A stretch of 5,236 bases of DNA from Deltaproteobacteria bacterium (lineage in GTDB: Bacteria > Desulfobacterota > Desulfobulbia > Desulfobulbales > BM004), in assembly GCA_019312695.1 (NCBI GenBank), contig JAFDCT010000328.1:1-5236 (forward strand), written 5' to 3'. The notes beneath the pieces are model-generated. The model was not told the origin of the DNA, did not search any database, and saw only the letters and a program-made list of their open reading frames with translations. Shown piece by piece: positions 1 to 4,881 of this stretch (position 1 is its first letter; each line of letters opens with the position of its first letter). The position numbers were made by a program, and so were the translations under genes.

Positions 1-284
1 CATTTGAAAAAGGGATTGATGGTGTTTTCGTTGCCGGCTGACTGGAGGGCCAATGCCATTTCCTGGAAGGAAATACCAATGCCCGAAAACGGATAGAACA
101 CCTGCAGCAACTTCTGTCCCAAATCAATATTGATCCGGCCCGGCTGGAAATGTATAACCTGTCTGCTGCCATGGGTTCCCGCTGGGCCGAGATCTGCACC
201 GAATTCACCGAACGTATAAAAAAACTTGGTCCATCGCCGGTCTGGCTGGCAGGGCACCCAAAAAAGAATAAAAAGACCGGTTAA
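1..284 (+). CDS. mvhD: MvhD-type hydrogenase/heterodisulfide reductase iron-sulfur subunit, 3' part, selenocysteine-containing
   Basis: This is the C-terminal part of an MvhD/FlpD-family subunit; the gene begins upstream of the window and reads in frame from base 3. The 93 visible residues open with FEKGIDGVFVAG, then an in-frame UGA (39-41), then LEGQCHFLEGN. They continue with RKRIEHLQQLL, RLEMYNLSAAMGSRWAEI and a basic tail ending at TAA 282-284. In the family this segment normally has Cys at the UGA position (VAGCxxGxCHxxxGN), so UGA most likely encodes Sec. The Sec and the Cys five residues later lie in the segment that supplies [2Fe-2S] cluster ligands. MvhD is a small cytoplasmic protein that passes electrons to HdrA in flavin-bifurcating complexes. 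Sec forms are known (archaeal VhuD). Its position directly before metV and metF matches the Moorella hdrCBA-mvhD-metVF cluster. The alternative, a nonsense-mutated pseudogene, is unlikely because the frame stays intact and conserved on both sides of the UGA and a SECIS-like hairpin follows. Confidence 0.9.
39..41 (+). other. UGA selenocysteine codon in mvhD
   Basis: TGA lies in the mvhD frame between GGC (Gly) and CTG (Leu). It replaces the Cys of the conserved GCxxGxCH segment. Family-conserved residues are found on both sides and a hairpin follows at the right distance. Recoding to Sec is inferred from these observations. Confidence 0.87.
47..84 (+). promoter_or_regulatory. Bacterial SECIS element of mvhD
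   Basis: A hairpin lies inside the coding region just after the UGA. The upper stem ATTTCC (58-63) pairs perfectly with GGAAAT (69-74) around the 5-base loop TGGAA (64-68). A lower stem GGGC (47-50) pairs with GCCC (81-84) across an internal loop. Twenty-two bases separate the UGA from the apical loop, and G is the second loop base. The published bacterial SECIS consensus asks for about 16-37 nt spacing, a small loop and a G in the first two loop positions, so this fits. Its expected role is to bind SelB and deliver Sec-tRNA at UGA 39-41. No folding energy was computed. Confidence 0.8.
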
Positions 285-322
285 CATTTACAAGAACAAT
301 AGCGAGAAGGAATTGTAAGAAA

Positions 323-991
323 ATGATAGTGGGACAGCAAAAACCCATAGATGAAATCTGGAAGATGATCAGAGGACAGCGGAAAGTTTTGGTTCTGGGA
401 TGCAATTCCTGTGTTGCTGTCTGCCATCAGGGCGGCACCAAACAGGCTGAAGTCCTTGCTTCCCTGCTGAGAATGCAGGCTGTCCAGGAAGGGATTGAAA
501 TACAGCTTGATGTCGGGGGTATCGAACGGCAGTGTGAGCACGAGTTTTTTAACTCCGCTCTTGATGCAATTTCCAGTACTGAATCGGTATTAAGCCTTGC
601 CTGCGGAGTAGGAGTCCAGTTCATGGCTGAAAAATTTAAGACAACGCCTGTTTATCCGGCCTTGAATACGACTTTTCTGGGAGCTGTGGAGCGGCCTGGC
701 TATTTTACGGAAAAATGCCAAGCCTGCGGCAACTGTGTCCTGGCGGTAACTGGTGGCCTCTGTCCTATAGCCAGGTGCGCTAAGCGCCTCTTAAATGGGC
801 CATGCGGCGGAGTATCCAATGGTAAGTGCGAAATCAACAAGGAACTTGACTGTGTCTGGCAACTGATTGTGGAACGGCTGGAAGCTCTCGGCCGGCTGGA
901 TGACTATGAGAAGCTTTTTCCCCTGAAGGACTGGTCCAAGGACCGGGCCGGGGGCCCTCGAACCTTTAAAGTGGAAGGATTTTTGCCGTGA
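323..991 (+). CDS. metV: MetV, zinc/iron-sulfur partner subunit of methylenetetrahydrofolate reductase
   Basis: This 222-residue protein belongs to the MTHFR C-terminal / MetV family, the small cysteine-rich partner of MetF in acetogens. It links MetF to the electron supply from HdrABC-MvhD. An N-terminal Cys cluster is seen at C27, C30 and C34 (GCNSCVAVC), with further cysteines at C71 and C94. The C-terminal signature has C132/C135/C138 (CQACGNC), C147-P, C152, then NGPCGG with C161, C169 and C177 followed by Trp. Such Cys sets bind Zn and [4Fe-4S] centres in this family. No signal peptide or membrane segment is visible. The ATG follows GAGAAGG (304-310) at a 12-base spacing, slightly long, and 38 bases separate it from mvhD. 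The stop overlaps the metF start (GTGA), so the two are probably translationally coupled. The length is normal for the family. Confidence 0.9.
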   Translation: MIVGQQKPIDEIWKMIRGQRKVLVLGCNSCVAVCHQGGTKQAEVLASLLRMQAVQEGIEIQLDVGGIERQCEHEFFNSALDAISSTESVLSLACGVGVQFMAEKFKTTPVYPALNTTFLGAVERPGYFTEKCQACGNCVLAVTGGLCPIARCAKRLLNGPCGGVSNGKCEINKELDCVWQLIVERLEALGRLDDYEKLFPLKDWSKDRAGGPRTFKVEGFLP

Positions 992-1932
992 GCCTCAAGA
1001 CGAACAGTAAACTGGAACGGATATTAGCGGCCGGTCACCTTGCTGTAACTTCCGAATGCGGCCCGCCGCGCGGCAGTGACCCAGAGGTAATTTTAAAAAA
1101 AGGTGAGCTTCTCAAGAACCACGTGGATGCTGTAAATGTGACAGACAACCAGACATCGGTTACCCGTCTCAGCAGTCTGGCTGCCTGTATTCATCTGAAG
1201 CTTATGGGAGTGGAACCCGTGCTGCAGATGGTAACCCGCGACCGGAACAGGATAGCGCTGCAGAGTGATATTCTTGGTGCTGCTTCCTTTGATATCAACA
1301 ATATCCTCTGTTTATCAGGGGATCACCAGGTTTTCGGAGATTGTCCGGACGGACAGAATGTCTTTGACCTTGACTCCATGCAGCTGCTGCAGACAGTCAG
1401 GCACATGCGGGACAACGGCAAATTTATAAGCGGGGATGATATAAGACGTCCTCCCAATATGTTTGTGGGCGCCGCGGCAAATCCCTTTGCCGAACCTTTC
1501 AAGATACGAGTACCCAGGCTGGCAAAGAAAATAGCCGCAGGTGCCGAATTCATCCAGACGCAGTGCATCTATAACCTTGCCAGGTTCGAAGAATGGATGA
1601 AGGGTGTCCGGGACCGCGGCCTGCACGAAGAGGTATATATCCTGGCCGGGATTACTCCCATGAAATCCCTTGGAATGGCACGGTACATGAAAAACAACGT
1701 GCCTGGCATGGATGTCCCGGATGAAATTATCAGCCGGCTTGCCGGCGTTCCCAAAGAAAAACAGGCTGAAGAGGGAATTGCTATCTGTCTGGAAACCATT
1801 GCCCGCCTCCGGGAAATAAAGGGAGTGAGCGGCTTTCATATCATGGCAATTGAGTGGGAGGAAAAGGTGCCGGAGATTGTAGAGCGTGCGGGGCTATTCC
1901 CGAGACCGGCAAGCAGCGGCGCAGAAGATTAA
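988..1932 (+). CDS. metF: MetF, methylenetetrahydrofolate reductase catalytic subunit
   Basis: MetF reduces 5,10-methylene-THF to 5-methyl-THF using bound flavin, the last step of the methyl branch before transfer to the corrinoid iron-sulfur protein. The 314 residues form one TIM-barrel MTHFR domain. Visible landmarks are TSECGPP near residue 21 with the likely catalytic Glu at 23, VTDNQ (51-55), TRDRN (83-87), LSGDH (109-113, the flavin-contacting LxGD segment), VFDLDS (125-130), a later FIQTQ strand and a GFHIMAIEW strand near the C terminus. The start is GTG, overlapping the metV stop by 4 bases, with GGAAGGA (973-979) 8 bases upstream. Following mvhD and metV, it points to the Moorella-type MetVF/HdrABC/MvhD enzyme rather than a stand-alone NAD(P)H MetF. 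The C-terminal tail beyond GLFPRP is short and probably disordered. Confidence 0.95.
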   Translation: MSLKTNSKLERILAAGHLAVTSECGPPRGSDPEVILKKGELLKNHVDAVNVTDNQTSVTRLSSLAACIHLKLMGVEPVLQMVTRDRNRIALQSDILGAASFDINNILCLSGDHQVFGDCPDGQNVFDLDSMQLLQTVRHMRDNGKFISGDDIRRPPNMFVGAAANPFAEPFKIRVPRLAKKIAAGAEFIQTQCIYNLARFEEWMKGVRDRGLHEEVYILAGITPMKSLGMARYMKNNVPGMDVPDEIISRLAGVPKEKQAEEGIAICLETIARLREIKGVSGFHIMAIEWEEKVPEIVERAGLFPRPASSGAED

Positions 1933-1955
1933 TCTGCGATGATCAGTGAGACGAC

Positions 1956-2303
1956 ATGGCGTGTAAAAAGAAGATGATTATCGAGGTGATGTACAAGGCA
2001 GATTATTGTCTGCTCTGCTACTACATGGATGAAGCTGTCCGTGAAATCCTGCCTGAGTATGACGAACATGTAGAATACCGCCGTGTTGATTTTCTTAAGG
2101 GTGAAGGCAAAAAGCGGTTCCTGGAGCTTTCAGTATCTCTTTTCGGTGAAGAAGGAGTGTATAAAAAGATGAGGATCGCTCCAATTCCTTCACTGTTTAT
2201 CAATGGAGAGCTTTTCTTCGATGCTATTCCTCCACGCCATATGCTGAAAGATGCCATTGAAGAGGTGCTTGCCGATAAAGAGAACACAAAAGAACTATTA
2301 TGA
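1956..2303 (+). CDS. Small thioredoxin-fold protein with CLLC redox motif
   Basis: This 115-residue protein has a thioredoxin-like layout. A first beta strand (MIIEVMY) leads into C18-L-L-C21, followed by a helix (MDEAVREIL), a YRRVDF strand and a KRFLEL helix. Then comes IPSLFING with a likely cis-Pro at residue 78, and a C-terminal helix. It is cytoplasmic, with no signal peptide. It should act as a dithiol reductant or disulfide relay, but the partner is unknown. About 16 extra residues (FGEEGVYKKM region) precede the cis-Pro loop compared with its downstream paralogue. The ATG at 1956 has only a weak GTGAG (1946-1950) before it. ATG 1974 is a plausible alternative, because homology to the paralogue begins there. 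It lies 23 bases after metF, and its stop overlaps the next start (ATGA). No specific family name is recognised. Confidence 0.82.
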   Translation: MACKKKMIIEVMYKADYCLLCYYMDEAVREILPEYDEHVEYRRVDFLKGEGKKRFLELSVSLFGEEGVYKKMRIAPIPSLFINGELFFDAIPPRHMLKDAIEEVLADKENTKELL

Positions 2304-2590
2304 AAAAAGTTGTTGTGGATATTCTGCTCACCGATTTCAGACAATGATTGGCCTGTGTCTACATGGCAAAATCGGTAAAGGATTTACCGGAAGAAACAAA
2401 AAAAATGATCGAGATACGGGAGTGGGATATGCGCACTGTTGAGGGAAATCGGCGGTTCCTTGAACTTAAAGCAAAATCGCTGCCCACAATAGCCCTTGAC
2501 GGAGATTTGATATATGAATCGCTGATTCCGGGACAGGAAGAATTGACCGGTGAGATTAAACGGCGCTGGCACATGAAGGAACACAAGTGA
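2300..2590 (+). CDS. Thioredoxin-fold selenoprotein with U-L-A-C redox motif (UGA at 2345-2347 read as Sec)
   Basis: Read through UGA codon 16, this frame gives 96 residues starting MKKVVVDILLTDFRQ, then Sec16-L-A-C19, VYMAKSV, an EIREWDM strand, a RRFLEL helix, LPTIALDGDLIYESL with a likely cis-Pro at 62, and a C-terminal helix. It lines up with the preceding gene: KKVVVDI with KKMIIEV, ULACVYM with CLLCYYM, RRFLEL with KRFLEL, and LPTIALDGDL with IPSLFINGEL. Sec therefore takes the place of the nucleophilic N-terminal Cys, giving a UxxC redox centre as in other Sec thioredoxin-fold proteins. The ATG overlaps the upstream stop (ATGA), and no strong ribosome site of its own is visible, so coupling is likely. 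A hairpin fitting the bacterial SECIS follows the UGA. Starting after the UGA (for example ATG 2363) would drop the first strand and the active site and is probably wrong. The function beyond thiol-selenol redox chemistry is unknown. Confidence 0.85.
2345..2347 (+). other. UGA selenocysteine codon in thioredoxin-fold gene
   Basis: TGA sits between CAA (Gln15) and TTG (Leu17). It occupies the position of the first Cys of the CxxC motif when aligned to the adjacent CLLC paralogue, with the second Cys (C19) retained. Sec decoding is inferred from this alignment, the intact flanking frame and the downstream hairpin. Confidence 0.85.
2373..2389 (+). promoter_or_regulatory. Bacterial SECIS element of the thioredoxin-fold selenoprotein
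   Basis: CGGTAAA (2373-2379) pairs perfectly over 7 bases with TTTACCG (2383-2389) around the loop GGA (2380-2382). A T·G wobble (2372/2390) can extend the stem. The loop begins 32 bases after the UGA and starts with G. Spacing, stem length and loop G all fall within the published bacterial SECIS consensus. This is the expected SelB-binding site for recoding UGA 2345-2347. It was identified by eye and its folding energy was not computed. Confidence 0.8.
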
Positions 2591-2602
2591 AGAGGTGATT
2601 GT

Positions 2603-3778
2603 ATGGAAAAAACCAGAAATATAAAAGTTGACAGCCCGGTAAAATTAATTTTCGTAGGCGGCTTCCTCGGTTCAGGCAAGACTACGGCCCTGGCCGGAAT
2701 AGCCAAGCGCCTGCTTGGTCTCGGCAAAAAGGTTGGTATTGTTACCAATGACCAAAGCGATAATTTGGCAGATACCGTTATTGTCAGGGAGATGCTGGGT
2801 GAACTCGGAGTCCCGATAGAAGAGGTCGTAGCCGGATGTTTCTGCTGCAAGTTCGAAGAATTGATCGACAATATCGAAAAAATCCTGGTCCATAAACCGG
2901 ATATATTACTGGGAGAGCCCGTTGGCAGCTGTACCGATTTTGTGGCAGCTGTGGCAAATCCGATAAAAATTCATTATCACGAAGCCTTCCGGTTTGCCCC
3001 GTTTTCAACCATGGTAGACCCGGACAGGGTGCGTGAACTGCTGCTGGCTGAATCCGAAAGTAACTTTCCGGAAGAAGTCGCTTATCTCTTCGGGAAACAG
3101 TTGGAAGAGGCAGATCTTCTGTTGTTGAACAAGATTGATCTTATACCAGAAGCAGAAGCACAAAGACTGGTTTCTGTTTTAAGCGGAAGATACCCTGAAA
3201 AGGAGATCCTCACAATTTCCGCCAGGGAAGGGACCGGGATTAATAAATGGCTGGAAATCCTGCTTTCCGGTCGACCAGGTGCTAATACCGTGCTGAGCCA
3301 GATAGATTATGACCGTTATGCCAGGGCTGAGGCGGTCCTTGGCTGGTTAAATGCTGCCGTCAGGATTTCTTCTGAAGAGTTGTTTGCCGCCGAAGAATTC
3401 GTCAGGGCTCTTTTTACGGATCTCCGTGAATCCTTCAAACGTGAAAATGGGGAAATAGGCCATTTGAAGTCAGTTTTCACCAGTGGCGGAAAATCACTGT
3501 GGGTCAATCTCACGAACCTATCATCAGACCCTGTGGTAAGCGGCGGCCCGTTGGCGATGCTCTCCAAGGGGTCCCTGATACTCAATGCAAGGGTGCAGCT
3601 TTCTCCTGAACTTCTTGAAAAAATCGTCCGGGACATTCTTGCCGCAGTTGCTGAAAAGTATGGAGTAAAGCAGGAAATTGATGACCTGCAATGTTTCAGC
3701 CCTGCATATCCCAATCCACCTCATATGGTGCGTGAATCAGTGGACTCTGAGGGGAAAAGCGTAGGAGAAGCGTCATGA
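2603..3778 (+). CDS. CobW/COG0523-family P-loop GTPase (putative metallochaperone)
   Basis: This 391-residue G3E-family GTPase is related to CobW, HypB and UreG. Visible in order are Walker A GGFLGSGKTT (19-28), a TNDQSDNLADT switch region (48-58), the CobW-type metal-binding motif GCFCC (78-82), LGEPVGSC (103-110, Walker B side), NKID (176-179, guanine specificity) and ISAREG (205-210, G5). The C-terminal 170 residues lack the His-rich stretch of many CobW proteins and end with CFSPAYPNPPH near 364-374, a possible second metal-binding patch. Members insert or handle metals (Zn, Co, Ni) or service corrinoid enzymes; the client here is not shown. AGAGGTGA (2591-2598) precedes the ATG by 4 bases. 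The gene starts 12 bases after the Sec thioredoxin, and its stop overlaps the next gene. The family call is secure and the client is inference. Homologues are often annotated 'cobalamin biosynthesis protein P47K', which does not prove that role. Confidence 0.88.
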   Translation: MEKTRNIKVDSPVKLIFVGGFLGSGKTTALAGIAKRLLGLGKKVGIVTNDQSDNLADTVIVREMLGELGVPIEEVVAGCFCCKFEELIDNIEKILVHKPDILLGEPVGSCTDFVAAVANPIKIHYHEAFRFAPFSTMVDPDRVRELLLAESESNFPEEVAYLFGKQLEEADLLLLNKIDLIPEAEAQRLVSVLSGRYPEKEILTISAREGTGINKWLEILLSGRPGANTVLSQIDYDRYARAEAVLGWLNAAVRISSEELFAAEEFVRALFTDLRESFKRENGEIGHLKSVFTSGGKSLWVNLTNLSSDPVVSGGPLAMLSKGSLILNARVQLSPELLEKIVRDILAAVAEKYGVKQEIDDLQCFSPAYPNPPHMVRESVDSEGKSVGEAS

Positions 3779-4023
3779 TGCATATTGAAGTTATCGGTCT
3801 CGAACCGCCCTGTAAAAAATGCAATGAACTCCTTGAAAATGCCCGGGAAGCGGTTGCCGAACTGGGTATTGAAGCAGAAGTTGTAAAAAAATGGACGCTT
3901 TCAGAGGAGATGAGGGAAAAATACGGGCTGCTGCTGAGCCCGGCTCTTGCAATTGAAGGAATAGTTGTGGCGCAGGGAAAAGTATATAAAAAAGAAAGAA
4001 TTATCGGACTCCTGCAGGGCTGA
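3775..4023 (+). CDS. Small thioredoxin-like protein with CKKC motif (MTH895/thioredoxin_3-like)
   Basis: This 82-residue protein has one thioredoxin-like domain. A strand (HIEVIGL) leads to PPC13-K-K-C16, then a long helix (NELLENAREAVAELG), a strand (AEVVKKW) and LLLSPALAIEG with a likely cis-Pro at 56. A final strand (VVAQGKV) and helix follow. The compact size and C-x-x-C after Pro resemble the small MTH895-type thioredoxin_3 family, expected to be a cytosolic dithiol carrier. It is not closely similar to the two upstream thioredoxin-fold proteins. Two starts are possible, ATG 3775 (overlapping the GTPase stop) or ATG 3778. AGGAGAA (3763-3769) lies 5 or 8 bases upstream respectively, and the second spacing is better. 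It closes the tightly packed part of the operon. The target is unknown. Confidence 0.85.
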   Translation: MMHIEVIGLEPPCKKCNELLENAREAVAELGIEAEVVKKWTLSEEMREKYGLLLSPALAIEGIVVAQGKVYKKERIIGLLQG

Positions 4024-4313
4024 TACCTGCCTGCTCCAACAATAACCGGCTCATGTGTTGACCTCATTCAGTAAGACCTGAGGTTCAGTTTTCATTTTGT
4101 AATATGAAAGAAGCATACCGCATCGGCCCGTTCTTTGTTCCAGAAGTGAATCTTATGTAATGATCTGTTCAATTTCAATGATTCCAGAGGCAACATCTTT
4201 TTTCCCGTCTGAAAGTATCGAATTGTTATGGCAATTATTCCCCGAGATGAATAGATTTAAGTTTTCGACGCAGGGATAAGAAGAAAATTCGATAACAGGA
4301 TAACCGGGTACAG
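4024..4313 (+). other. Intergenic region, 290 bases
   Basis: No coding frame here looks real. The stretch holds the weak terminator-like hairpin near 4061-4084. A small inverted repeat, AATTG (4221-4225) and CAATT (4232-4236) with a 6-base spacer, could be an operator but is too short to be convincing. No B12-box-like core was recognised, so I see no cobalamin riboswitch before the adenosyltransferase gene. No promoter with both good -35 and -10 hexamers was found. The region probably separates two transcription units. Confidence 0.5.
4061..4099 (+). terminator. Weak candidate rho-independent terminator
   Basis: ACCTCA (4061-4066) pairs with TGAGGT (4079-4084), extendable by one G·U pair, across a 12-base loop. 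A T-rich but interrupted tail (TTTT, CATTTT) follows. It stands 37 bases after the last stop of the compact operon, where a terminator is expected. The loop is large and the tail imperfect, so it may be leaky or chance. Confidence 0.35.
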
Positions 4314-4829
4314 ATGAAAGGATACATACATATATATACGGGCAACGGAAAGGGTAAAACTACCGCCGCTCTTGGTTTGGCAATAAGGGCTGCTGGTGCC
4401 GGCCTTCAGGTTTTTCTGGCCCAGTTCATCAAGGGGAAACAATACAGCGAATTAAAGGCTTTGAGCAGGTTGTCAGACCTTATAACGGTGGAACAGTTCG
4501 GTCTTCCCCGTTTTATAAACGGCAAACCCTCAGTTCCCGATTTTGAAGCTGCACGCTATGGACTTGAAAGAGTCAAGTCATCCATGCTCTCCGGGCGTTT
4601 TGATATGATAATTATTGATGAGGGAAATGTGGCGGTAACTTACGGGCTTCTTTCCAAGCAGGACCTTCTTGATCTTATTGAAATGAAACCCGAAGGGCTT
4701 GAGCTGGTTATCACTGGCCGTGATGCACTGCCGGAGATTATTGACAAAGCGGACCTTGTAACCGAGATGAAAGCGGTTAAGCACTATTTCAACAAGGGGG
4801 TCAATGCAAGGCTTGGAATTGAAAAGTAA
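4314..4829 (+). CDS. Corrinoid adenosyltransferase, CobA/CobO/BtuR type
   Basis: This enzyme transfers the adenosyl group of ATP to cob(I)alamin or related corrinoids. The 171-residue protein is one P-loop domain. It has GNGKGKTTA (10-18, Walker A variant typical of CobA), an RAAGAGLQV helix-strand, AQFIKG (36-41), MIIIDE (98-103, Walker B) followed by GNVAVTYGLL, ELVITGRDA, and the family ending DLVTEMKAVKHYFNKGVNARLGIE. It is somewhat shorter than enterobacterial CobA (about 196 residues) because the N-terminal extension is absent. The ATG follows AGGA (4297-4300) at a long 13-base spacing, and a stop at 4293-4295 rules out an upstream start. It is the first gene after a 290-base gap, so it may have its own promoter. 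Nearby methyl-THF and GTPase genes suggest service to corrinoid methyl-transfer enzymes, but a general B12 salvage role is equally possible. I cannot separate cobA, cobO and btuR by sequence alone. Confidence 0.9.
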   Translation: MKGYIHIYTGNGKGKTTAALGLAIRAAGAGLQVFLAQFIKGKQYSELKALSRLSDLITVEQFGLPRFINGKPSVPDFEAARYGLERVKSSMLSGRFDMIIIDEGNVAVTYGLLSKQDLLDLIEMKPEGLELVITGRDALPEIIDKADLVTEMKAVKHYFNKGVNARLGIEK

Positions 4830-4881
4830 AGTATAATATGTATGATCCGTCTCATGCAACATCCCTAACCAGGTTGTCAAA

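Noticed and set aside
1315..1839. Long minus-strand open frame (174 residues) inside metF.
   Set aside because: It is the antisense shadow of a strongly recognised metF; its product has no recognisable domain.
2588..2590. UGA ending the Sec thioredoxin is in frame with the GTPase start at 2603, so a second Sec and a fusion protein could be imagined.
   Set aside because: No convincing hairpin follows at SECIS distance, the residues around it fit no redox motif, and AGAGGTGA followed by ATG is a good start for a separate GTPase. It is an ordinary stop.
2348..2590. Independent 80-residue frame starting at TTG 2348, or at ATG 2363, as the real gene.
   Set aside because: It would lose the first beta strand and the active-site position that align with the neighbouring paralogue; the read-through frame from ATG 2300 explains more.
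2359..2871. Minus-strand open frame (170 residues) across the Sec thioredoxin and GTPase start.
   Set aside because: It runs antisense to two well-supported genes and has a low-complexity, serine/proline-rich product with no motif.
3696..4067. Minus-strand open frame (123 residues) over the CKKC gene.
   Set aside because: It covers a convincing thioredoxin-like gene on the other strand and shows no recognisable protein features.
4832..4837. Perfect TATAAT hexamer after the adenosyltransferase stop, as a promoter for the last gene.
   Set aside because: No acceptable -35 hexamer lies 16-18 bases upstream (AGGCTT at 17), and A/T-rich hexamers arise easily by chance.
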